From Erysipelothrix sp. (GTDB lineage Bacteria > Bacillota_I > Bacilli_A > Erysipelotrichales > Erysipelotrichaceae), in assembly GCA_012520695.1 (NCBI GenBank), contig JAAYNU010000015.1:1-10179 (forward strand): DNA of 10,179 bases, in the 5' to 3' direction. The notes under the pieces are model-generated. The model was not told where the DNA came from. It ran no database searches and saw only the letters and a list, made by a program, of their open reading frames with translations. Shown here one piece after another: positions 1 through 5,077 of the stretch; within the stretch, counting starts at the first letter, position 1; every line of letters begins with the position of its first letter. A program made the translations under genes and the position numbers.

Positions 1-1
1 C

Positions 2-175
2 AACAATGCCCTTGCTTACAGCTTACCTTCCGAAATCATTAGTGAGGTGGTAGGGTATCTTTCAACCCATCGGCTTGGTAACATGCCCATCGAACAAAAG
101 ACCGAAACTTATCTTTTCGGTAATAAATCATCGATCCAATTTTATTATGAAAGTCAAATATTCGTAACCCCGTAA
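2..175 (+). CDS. possible 3' end of an unidentified gene entering from the left edge (partial)
   Basis: A plus-strand frame is open from base 2 to a TAA at 173-175 (57 codons) with no start inside the window. The first 30 or so residues (beginning NNALAYSLPSEIISEVVGYL) read like a normal amphipathic helical protein. The last 20 or so are the antisense of the membrane-protein gene at 39-473, so the present stop may have been picked up at a junction. I do not recognise the family. A chance open frame of this length is quite possible, so this is only a candidate. If real, it converges on the minus-strand gene and marks foreign or rearranged DNA. Confidence 0.25.
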   Translation, partial: NNALAYSLPSEIISEVVGYLSTHRLGNMPIEQKTETYLFGNKSSIQFYYESQIFVTP

Positions 176-473
176 GCGAAACAATAAACGGCAATATCAA
201 TTGAAACAAGCTCAGCACATACGTGAGTGAACTCTCAAAACTCATCGTCGATCGAATATTCTTCAGTTCGACCCCAAAATATTTAAAGAACGTAATCGAC
301 TCTACAGATTCAAAGTACATCCCGACATCCGAATTAAAAATACTTTCTTTTCCATTTAAGAAATAGATACTAATAGGAGTAAGAATTCCTGAATTACTAA
401 TTAATAACCCTAAAAACAACAGTAATGTAAGCGAAAATATGATAAAGAAATTTTTCTTTTTTACCCTATCCAA
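39..473 (-). pseudogene. truncated membrane protein, permease-like partner of the secreted-protein gene
   Basis: The frame reads 144 residues from a TTG start (plus-strand CAA at 471-473). A strong GGAGGG ribosome binding site (complement of 480-485) lies 6 bases upstream and no ATG fits better. There is a lysine-rich N-terminus, a first membrane segment at about residues 8-28, a stretch of about 60 residues likely outside the membrane, and a second segment at about 88-106 with a central proline. A basic motif IYYRKDKFRSF follows. This layout resembles the N-terminal half of small multi-span ABC-associated membrane proteins (DUF2705-like) found beside small secreted peptides; that assignment is inference. 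After about residue 120 the sequence stops looking like a membrane protein and ends after some 20 unrelated residues. No other minus-strand frame restores it, so I call it truncated. It lies 70 bases downstream of the secreted-protein gene and is probably co-transcribed with it. Confidence 0.5.
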
Positions 474-543
474 TTAATTCCCTCCATTCATAAAAGATAT
501 GACGCAATTAAACTATGCCTCATATCAAGTTTGATTCAAAGTG

Positions 544-960
544 CTATGGTGTCCAGATTCCTGTTACTCTTGTCTGTGGATCAATGATATGCTGACGGCT
601 AGCCATCAACCAATATGAATATCCCTGCCAAGCATCACTAGTAGCGGAAATTGTATGCTTACCCTTACTCGTAACTTTCTTACTTCCACGGTTTGCACCA
701 TTCGAATTTACCATTTTAAAGTACAAAGTATTTTGATCGGGATTCGATGTTTTCCAATTAACCGTGAAATTCAGAAAACTGTTAAGTTTCGTTACGCCAC
801 TATTTGAAACATATCCATAGGCATAACCAACTATACCATTGAAATCAGTGTTATTATATGCAGCATTTACGTTTGCAAAATTTAATGAAAAGAGTGATAA
901 TGCAGTAATAGTAACAAAAATTCTCCTAAATCCAGTATTTCTACTCTTTATTTTTGTCAT
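544..960 (-). CDS. small secreted protein, DUF2712/bacteriocin-like
   Basis: The product is 138 residues with a clear Sec signal peptide: basic N-terminus (K3, K5, R7, R12, R13), hydrophobic core at about 14-29, and a cleavage region VNA-A near residues 31-34. The mature part of about 105 residues is rich in Asn, Ser, Thr, Gly and aromatics, has no cysteine, and looks beta-rich. It ends RVTGIWTP, reminiscent of the Gly-Trp endings of lactococcin-972-like and DUF2712 proteins. Those families are usually encoded next to a multi-span membrane protein and an ABC ATPase. Here the next gene downstream is a truncated membrane protein and no ATPase is visible. The start has an AGGAGGGG site (complement of 967-974) 6 bases upstream. 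The secreted nature is well supported; an antimicrobial role is inference from context and general resemblance. Confidence 0.6.
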   Translation of the reverse strand: MTKIKSRNTGFRRIFVTITALSLFSLNFANVNAAYNNTDFNGIVGYAYGYVSNSGVTKLNSFLNFTVNWKTSNPDQNTLYFKMVNSNGANRGSKKVTSKGKHTISATSDAWQGYSYWLMASRQHIIDPQTRVTGIWTP

Positions 961-966
961 ATTAAG

Positions 967-974
967 CCCCTCCT
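967..974 (-). promoter_or_regulatory. ribosome binding site of the secreted-protein gene
   Basis: On the minus strand AGGAGGGG stands 6 bases before the ATG at 960, a near-perfect Shine-Dalgarno that fixes the start. I find no convincing paired -35/-10 upstream. The presumed IS left end lies only about 20 bases beyond this site, so the native promoter may have been displaced. Confidence 0.75.
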
Positions 975-1055
975 AGTATATTGTAATTGACTTATCTAAT
1001 AGTCTTATCAATATACGTTCCTTTCTTTTTTATTTGTTTGTAATACTATTGAATT

Positions 1056-1070
1056 GTGAATGTGTACTCT
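1056..1070 (+). repeat. left subterminal inverted repeat of the IS110 element
   Basis: GTGAATGTGTACTCT here matches the reverse complement of 2451-2467 (GTGAATATGTGTACACT) with one 2-base gap and one mismatch. It flanks the transposase gene together with its leader. Confidence 0.4.
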
Positions 1071-1215
1071 GATGGCCTCCTGTAGCTTGACTACCTTAGA
1101 AAGAGTATTGCCACTTCTATGAACCGTAATTGCGATAAGTTAGATAAGTCTTTGAACTTGTATGTCGAACTAGGATCTTTGGTACTTAGATTGTGGAACA
1201 CCACATCACCACTTA
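1071..1215 (+). ncRNA. candidate IS110 bridge RNA region
   Basis: In the IS110 group, the non-coding stretch between the left end and the transposase encodes a structured bridge RNA whose loops pair with donor and target DNA. This element has about 160-240 bases of such leader. Visible small helices are GTAG/CTAC (1082-1085 with 1091-1094), AAGT/ACTT (1146-1149 with 1156-1159) and TGTGG/CCACA with an AACA loop (1192-1196 with 1201-1205). Guide-like matches are TTGACT at 1087-1092, identical to 987-992, and TTAGATAAGTC at 1140-1150, complementary to 989-999. RNA limits and the overall fold are inference; no transcription data are available here. Confidence 0.35.
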
Positions 1216-1231
1216 TGAAAGGATGATATGT

Positions 1232-2401
1232 ATGTATTATATTGGTATAGATGTTGCGAAACGTAATCATGTTGTCGCAATTGTTGATCAGCATGGTGAA
1301 GTTCTTTTGAAGCCTACTGAATTTGAAAACTCAAGCCCTGGCTTCAATAGCCTTTATGAACTTATCAAATCTTTTATCTTAGATAGACACTATGTAGGGC
1401 TTGAAGCAACGGGACACTATGGCGACAATCTCATTCGATTCTTGCTTGATAAACGGTGTGATGTAAGAATGATAAATCCTCTCACCACAGATGCCTTCCG
1501 TAAACAACGGATTCGTAAAACTAAGACAGATTCCATTGATTGTTTCATCATTTGTAATGTTCTTCAGACCGGTCATGCAACGAAAATGACTCATAAGAAG
1601 TTCATCACACGTGAAGGAAAACAACTTACTCGTTTCAGACAAGAGTTAATGACTTCGCTTACGATGGATAAGAATCAACTTCAAGCATGCCTTGACCTTG
1701 TGTTCCCAGAATTCAACACAGTGTTTAAAACGAAGTATTCAAAGGCTTATATCGCTACTTTGAAGGAATATCCTTCGGCACAGACAATCGCTACTGTCCA
1801 CCTTACAAAGTTACGTAACCTGATTTTGAGAGCATCATCAAATCGTATTAGTCCTGAACTACCGAACCTTCTAAAAGAAGCCGCTGTGAACTCCATCGGT
1901 GAACCAAACCAAGTTATAGAGTTAAAGATTCAAATGCTTATTGAATCCATTGAGATGAAAATAAAGCAAGTTGATATACTCACTCATAAGATTGAGATAC
2001 TCTCTAAAGAATTAAATTCGCCAATTTTCACGATTCCTGGCATTGGTTTCGTGACAGGGTTTACGATACTTTGTGAGATTCAGGATATTTCTCTCTTTGA
2101 TACTCCAGCAAAACTCATTGCTTTTGCCGGATGTGATCCTGCAGTCTATCAGTCCGGTGATTACAATGCACCTACAACTGCAATTTCCAAACGAGGAAGT
2201 AAATATCTCAGACTTGCTTTATATCAAGCAGCATTGCCAGCAGCTACATACAATGAGACATTCGGTAATTATTACAGAATGAAACGTTCTCAAGGAAAGA
2301 AGCATCGCTGTGCTCAAGGACACTTAGTCCGGAAGTTGCTGCGGATTATCTTCAAACTTCTTCAAGAAAATATCGAATTTAACCCAACACTCTGTATTTA
2401 G
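1232..2401 (+). CDS. IS110-family transposase (bridge-RNA-guided recombinase type)
   Basis: The product is 389 residues from the ATG at 1232, chosen because AAAGGA (1218-1223) lies at usable spacing and because the family begins with the YIGID strand. An in-frame ATG at 1193 would add 13 atypical residues. The N-terminal RuvC-like DEDD domain shows D7 (IGID), E58 (GLEATG), D100 and D103 (KTDSID). A helical middle segment follows, then the C-terminal Tnp_20 domain with a helix-hairpin-helix (FTIPGIG), the catalytic-serine region QSGD (S308), ISKRGSKYLR and a final LVRKLLRIIF helix. All expected catalytic residues are present and the frame is intact, so the element could be active. The enzyme excises and inserts the element through a circular form using a serine nucleophile; this is known for the family (IS621) and inferred here. 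Its codon use lacks the G/T-rich third positions of the downstream chromosomal genes. Confidence 0.92.
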   Translation: MYYIGIDVAKRNHVVAIVDQHGEVLLKPTEFENSSPGFNSLYELIKSFILDRHYVGLEATGHYGDNLIRFLLDKRCDVRMINPLTTDAFRKQRIRKTKTDSIDCFIICNVLQTGHATKMTHKKFITREGKQLTRFRQELMTSLTMDKNQLQACLDLVFPEFNTVFKTKYSKAYIATLKEYPSAQTIATVHLTKLRNLILRASSNRISPELPNLLKEAAVNSIGEPNQVIELKIQMLIESIEMKIKQVDILTHKIEILSKELNSPIFTIPGIGFVTGFTILCEIQDISLFDTPAKLIAFAGCDPAVYQSGDYNAPTTAISKRGSKYLRLALYQAALPAATYNETFGNYYRMKRSQGKKHRCAQGHLVRKLLRIIFKLLQENIEFNPTLCI

Positions 2402-2450
2402 TTAGCAAGAAAACTCATTTCAAATTTAGTCGATAGTTTTCGATATTTTC

Positions 2451-2467
2451 AGTGTACACATATTCAC
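2451..2467 (-). repeat. right subterminal inverted repeat of the IS110 element
   Basis: AGTGTACACATATTCAC is the inverted partner of 1056-1070 and contains the palindrome AGTGTACACT apart from its last base. It is just preceded by a tandem CGATAGTTTT/CGATATTTTC pair at 2431-2450. It may be a transposase or RNA contact site; that role is inference. Confidence 0.4.
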
Positions 2468-2502
2468 TTTTCAAAAATCACTTAAAAATCTAACTTTTGG
2501 TA

Positions 2503-2519
2503 TTGACAACTATATAGTT
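2503..2519 (+). promoter_or_regulatory. outward-facing consensus -35 box with adjoining palindrome at the IS right end
   Basis: TTGACA (2503-2508) is a perfect -35 hexamer. The 12-bp perfect palindrome AACTATATAGTT (2508-2519) starts on its last base. Flanking arms CTAACT (2490-2495) and AGTTAG (2516-2521) are also complementary. A weak -10 (TATCTT, 2527-2532) sits 18 bp away. An outward -35 near the right end of IS110-type elements is known to form a promoter once the ends join in the circle; whether that applies here depends on the unresolved ends. Confidence 0.4.
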
Positions 2520-2550
2520 AGCTTTCTATCTTAATCATAGTCTCAATTCG

Positions 2551-2580
2551 AAGAAAAAGCACGCTTTCTGAGCGTGCTTA
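2551..2580 (-). terminator. Rho-independent terminator of the 5'-nucleotidase gene
   Basis: Read on the minus strand, a 9-bp stem (AAGCACGCT/AGCGTGCTT, 2571-2579 with 2557-2565) has a 5-base loop and runs into TTTTTCTT. The stem overlaps the stop codon (2578-2580). It isolates the gene from the IS and the secreted-protein gene beyond. On the plus strand no T-run follows, so it acts one way. Confidence 0.88.
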
Positions 2581-4092
2581 CTTAATGACGTGGATGTTAT
2601 CGGTATGGCGTACTTGTACGGGATCATTTTCCATAAAGTAGTTCATGATGGTATCAACCATATCTTCTTGAATTTCTTGAATCGTTTCTGCTTCAGCAAC
2701 CATTCCATAGTTTCCACCGCCCATAGCGCGGTAGTTATTGACAACGAGTGTGAAGACGTCGTCGTCTTGAACTTCTTTACCTTGGAATGTTGGGTTGAGT
2801 ATGCGTTGACCACGTGGGTTGGAGACTTTGATTGTGTAATCAAGGCCATCTACCATATCGTAGTTGTAGTGTTGTGGTTTTGGTAGGTCGAATTCTGGTG
2901 AATAGGAAATATTTCCTTCTTCATTGATCGCAAAGTAGTTTGCGGAGAATTCGAGCATTTCTAAGAGTCCTTTACCAGAAATCTTTTTAACGACTGCGGT
3001 GTTCGGGTAAAGATACGTATTCACAAGATCTCGCATTGTGATGTTTTGGTTGAATCCTGTGACTCCGTTGAAGAGTGCTGTGGATGCAAGTTGTGCACCG
3101 GATCGCTCAATTTGTATTTGATTCACTAATGAGACGAGTGGGTGTTTGTGAAGGCGTGCATCAAACTCATCTTCAATGATGAGGTTTCCTTCGCTCAGGC
3201 GTCCCACTGTTTGGTCGAGCCATACTTGTGTTTTATCGTTGAGGTCTCTGAAGTGACTTAAGAATTCTGTGTCAGGCTCGAATGTGCTTGAGTCAATGAT
3301 TTTTGCACTGATATCTTGGTCACTGATTGTGATTTCCACAAATTCTTGTCCTTTGAATGTACATTGTGTTACGAGGACGTCGTTGATTGTTTCAATGAGG
3401 GATCGGTGTTGGTGTCCTGTGATGAGTAGGTCAAGTCCTTCGATTGATGTCATTTCGTAGCCTTGGTTCTCTCCGGTGAGTCGTTCGGTTGGAACGGCTG
3501 TTTGTGGGTCTCTTTCGAGTCCTCCGTGGTAAAGTGCTGCGACGATGTCCACTGAATCTTTAACGCGTGCGACTTCTGATTTGAGTGTTTCGTATGCGTT
3601 TTGGAATGTCATCTCTTTTACGTGGTCGGGTTGTTCCCAATTCGGTATGTATTGTGTAAGGACTCCAATGAGGGCTATTTTCTTACCTTTGTGTTCAATG
3701 ATCTGTGTTTGTCCTGGGACTTTACCGTCGATTGTGAGGTTTGAGGTTAGCAGTGTTGCCTTATTTTCTTGTGTAAATTTAAGGACGGATTCTTTTCCGT
3801 AGTTGAAGTCGTGGTTACCGTAGTTCAGGTAATCGTAGTTTAGGAGGTTGAATGCTTCTGCCATTGGGTTTGTGCGATTTGGCTCAAACTTTTGTGCGTA
3901 TGTCAGTAGGGGTGTTCCTTGGTAGGAATCACCATTGTCGATCAGAATAATGTCATCGTTTTTTTGATATTCCTTGATCGCTGTTGCGATGCGACTGAGT
4001 CCAAATGGGGCAATTTGATCAATTGCCGTATAATTAGTTGGGAATATGTTTCCGTGTATGTCTGTTGTTACTATAATTTTAATATCTTTCAT
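2578..4092 (-). CDS. cytoplasmic bifunctional metallophosphatase/5'-nucleotidase
   Basis: The product is 504 residues, the usual length for an UshA/CpdB/YunD-like two-domain enzyme. The N-terminal calcineurin-like metallophosphoesterase domain carries the full set of metal ligands: D11 and H13 (TTDIHGN), D55 (DNGDS), N93, H94 and D95 (GNHDF), H189 (YHGG), and H227 and H229 (GHQH). The C-terminal 5'-nucleotidase domain shows FNGVTGFNQNITMRDL and the late VNNYRAMGGGNYG substrate-binding loop. There is no signal peptide, so it should act in the cytoplasm on nucleoside monophosphates or 2',3'-cyclic nucleotides; the exact substrate cannot be read from sequence. The start has AAGGTGA (complement of 4099-4105) at normal spacing. 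It is divergent from the NusG-II operon. Its coding strand is A/C-rich at third positions, opposite to its plus-strand neighbours, as expected for a lagging-strand gene. Confidence 0.9.
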   Translation of the reverse strand: MKDIKIIVTTDIHGNIFPTNYTAIDQIAPFGLSRIATAIKEYQKNDDIILIDNGDSYQGTPLLTYAQKFEPNRTNPMAEAFNLLNYDYLNYGNHDFNYGKESVLKFTQENKATLLTSNLTIDGKVPGQTQIIEHKGKKIALIGVLTQYIPNWEQPDHVKEMTFQNAYETLKSEVARVKDSVDIVAALYHGGLERDPQTAVPTERLTGENQGYEMTSIEGLDLLITGHQHRSLIETINDVLVTQCTFKGQEFVEITISDQDISAKIIDSSTFEPDTEFLSHFRDLNDKTQVWLDQTVGRLSEGNLIIEDEFDARLHKHPLVSLVNQIQIERSGAQLASTALFNGVTGFNQNITMRDLVNTYLYPNTAVVKKISGKGLLEMLEFSANYFAINEEGNISYSPEFDLPKPQHYNYDMVDGLDYTIKVSNPRGQRILNPTFQGKEVQDDDVFTLVVNNYRAMGGGNYGMVAEAETIQEIQEDMVDTIMNYFMENDPVQVRHTDNIHVIK

Positions 4093-4109
4093 AATTTATC
4101 ACCTTGCTT

Positions 4110-4118
4110 ATTATATCA
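4110..4118 (-). promoter_or_regulatory. extended -10 promoter for the 5'-nucleotidase gene
   Basis: On the minus strand TGATATAAT gives a perfect TATAAT (complement of 4110-4115) with a TGN extension. No good -35 is seen at 16-18 bp. It would give a very short leader of about 10 bases that barely contains the ribosome binding site, so the real start could differ. Confidence 0.4.
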
Positions 4119-4133
4119 AATATCAGCATCAAA

Positions 4134-4174
4134 AGATAAATAGATGATAAAAGTGTGATAAAACATGATAAAAT
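4134..4174 (+). repeat. helically phased GATAAA repeats in the divergent promoter region
   Basis: GATAAA occurs at 4135, 4146, 4157 and 4167, that is every 11, 11 and 10 bp; the last three copies extend to TGATAAAA. The last copy overlaps a possible extended -10 (TGATAAAAT, 4166-4174) for the rightward operon. The arrangement suggests a regulator array or curved DNA between the two divergent genes. The regularity is visible; the function is inference. Confidence 0.5.
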
Positions 4175-4184
4175 CATAGGTATG

Positions 4185-4192
4185 AAAGGAGG
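4185..4192 (+). promoter_or_regulatory. ribosome binding site that sets the NusG-II gene start
   Basis: AAAGGAGG ends 4 bases before the ATG at 4197. An in-frame ATG at 4155 lies upstream of this site, has no site of its own, and falls inside the promoter-proximal repeats, so 4197 is preferred. Confidence 0.8.
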
Positions 4193-4196
4193 AACT

Positions 4197-4574
4197 ATGA
4201 ATCGTTCAGATAAAGTATTTATTGGTCTTGTTGTAATATTGTCATTAACACTATTTTTATCCACGGGTCGTATCGCAAAAGCAATTAACGCTAATGATGC
4301 CGTTGCGATTGTTACGCATCGTGACCGTGAAGTATTGCGCATTAACATGAGTGAAAATGGCTTGTATAAATTACAAGGCGACGAAGGCCCGATGGTCATT
4401 GAAGTTGACCAGGGTGCAATACGTGTGAAGGAAGAGGTTTCTCCTTTAAACTATTGTTCCCTACAGGGATGGGTTTCTAAAACCAATACGCCGATTGTTT
4501 GTTTGCCAAATCGCGTGATTATTGAATTAGAAAATATGAATGATATCTCAGATGAAGACATTACGATCCGATGA
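4197..4574 (+). CDS. NusG domain II-containing membrane-anchored protein (EetA-like)
   Basis: The product is 125 residues: one N-terminal membrane anchor (about 7-23), then a NusG domain II fold. The fold has HRDREVLRINM (41-51), a glycine turn, a short acidic strand, and the family-typical pair of cysteines C87 (NYCSLQGW) and C102 (IVCLPN). It is not a transcription factor; the domain faces the outside of the membrane. Families of this kind sit beside a Gx transporter, and in Listeria the equivalent pair (EetA/EetB) belongs to the flavin-based extracellular electron transfer locus. Here the stop overlaps the next start by 4 bp (ATGA), so translation is coupled. No NADH dehydrogenase, flavin-modified lipoprotein or ApbE is in the window, so an electron-transfer role is only a suggestion. 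Confidence 0.8.
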   Translation: MNRSDKVFIGLVVILSLTLFLSTGRIAKAINANDAVAIVTHRDREVLRINMSENGLYKLQGDEGPMVIEVDQGAIRVKEEVSPLNYCSLQGWVSKTNTPIVCLPNRVIIELENMNDISDEDITIR

Positions 4575-5068
4575 AGCTTAAAAGCGCAACGCATCGGATG
4601 AGTGTACTTACAATGCTAGTGGGGATGGCTTTGATTGTGAACATGATTGAACCTGTTTTCCCGATTGTTGTACCGGGTGTTAAATTTGGATTGGCAAACG
4701 TTTTAGGGTTATTTGCGTTCTATTTTTTTGGCGCAAAGGAATTATTTATTGTGAATTTGATGCGTGTTGTTATCGCATCGCTTTTAAGAGGAACATTATT
4801 AGGAACTGGTTTTTGGTTGGCGCTGAGTGGAACATTACTGAGCAGTACGTGTATCGTTCTGTTTGCGCGCTTTACTAATATGTCTGAAATTGGTTTATCG
4901 TCCGTTTCAGCTACGTTTCATAACATCGGTCAAATTATAGTTATTGCTACGATTACGTCGACGGGTTTAATTGTTACGTACTTACCCATCATGTTATTTA
5001 TGGGGGTTCCTACTGGGATTGTGACAGGGTATCTTGTTCAGTCCATTAATAAACGATTATTACGCTAG
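4571..5068 (+). CDS. Gx transporter family protein (EetB-like; Hpre_diP_synt_I family)
   Basis: The product is 165 residues with about five membrane segments, starting near residue 10. It has the conserved block PGVKFGLANVLGLFAFYF followed by an NLMRVVIASLLRG segment and later glycine-rich helices, typical of PF07456. The family was historically named heptaprenyl diphosphate synthase component I, but it is an integral membrane protein resembling ECF-type substrate-binding subunits and has no prenyl-synthase motifs. The substrate is unknown; quinone or flavin related roles have been proposed from its neighbours in other species. It overlaps the NusG-II gene by 4 bp and ends 9 bases before the ABC exporter gene, so all four genes are likely one transcript. 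Confidence 0.82.
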   Translation: MKLKSATHRMSVLTMLVGMALIVNMIEPVFPIVVPGVKFGLANVLGLFAFYFFGAKELFIVNLMRVVIASLLRGTLLGTGFWLALSGTLLSSTCIVLFARFTNMSEIGLSSVSATFHNIGQIIVIATITSTGLIVTYLPIMLFMGVPTGIVTGYLVQSINKRLLR

Positions 5069-5077
5069 GGGCTTAAA

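Larger units (their letters stand above)
991..2527 (+). mobile_element. IS110-family insertion sequence (ends approximate)
   Basis: The element is identified by its transposase at 1232-2401. IS110 elements carry no ordinary terminal inverted repeats and recombine at a short core, often CT, so ends are hard to place by eye. I favour a left core CT at 991-992, because bases 989-999 are complementary to 1140-1150 inside the non-coding leader. A CT at 2526-2527 is a possible right core. A pair of imperfect 15-17 bp inverted repeats (1056-1070 and 2451-2467) then lies about 60 bp from each end. Other readings are a shared ACTAT (1045-1049 and 2509-2513) or a shared ATAGTCT (999-1005 and 2537-2543). 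All give about 1.46-1.55 kb, normal for the family. Confidence 0.55.

Noticed and set aside
524..535. ATCAA-GT-TTGAT palindrome after the secreted-protein gene as a terminator
   Set aside because: The 2-base loop and absence of a T-run on the minus strand make it unconvincing, and the downstream gene has its own ribosome binding site in the same transcript direction.
2590..2886. Plus-strand open frame of 98 codons inside the 5'-nucleotidase gene
   Set aside because: It is antisense to a complete enzyme with all catalytic motifs, has no ribosome binding site, and its composition mirrors the skewed opposite strand.
4079..4399. Minus-strand 106-codon frame across the divergent promoter region
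   Set aside because: It overlaps the start of the 5'-nucleotidase gene and runs antisense to the NusG-II gene, which has a clear domain and ribosome binding site.
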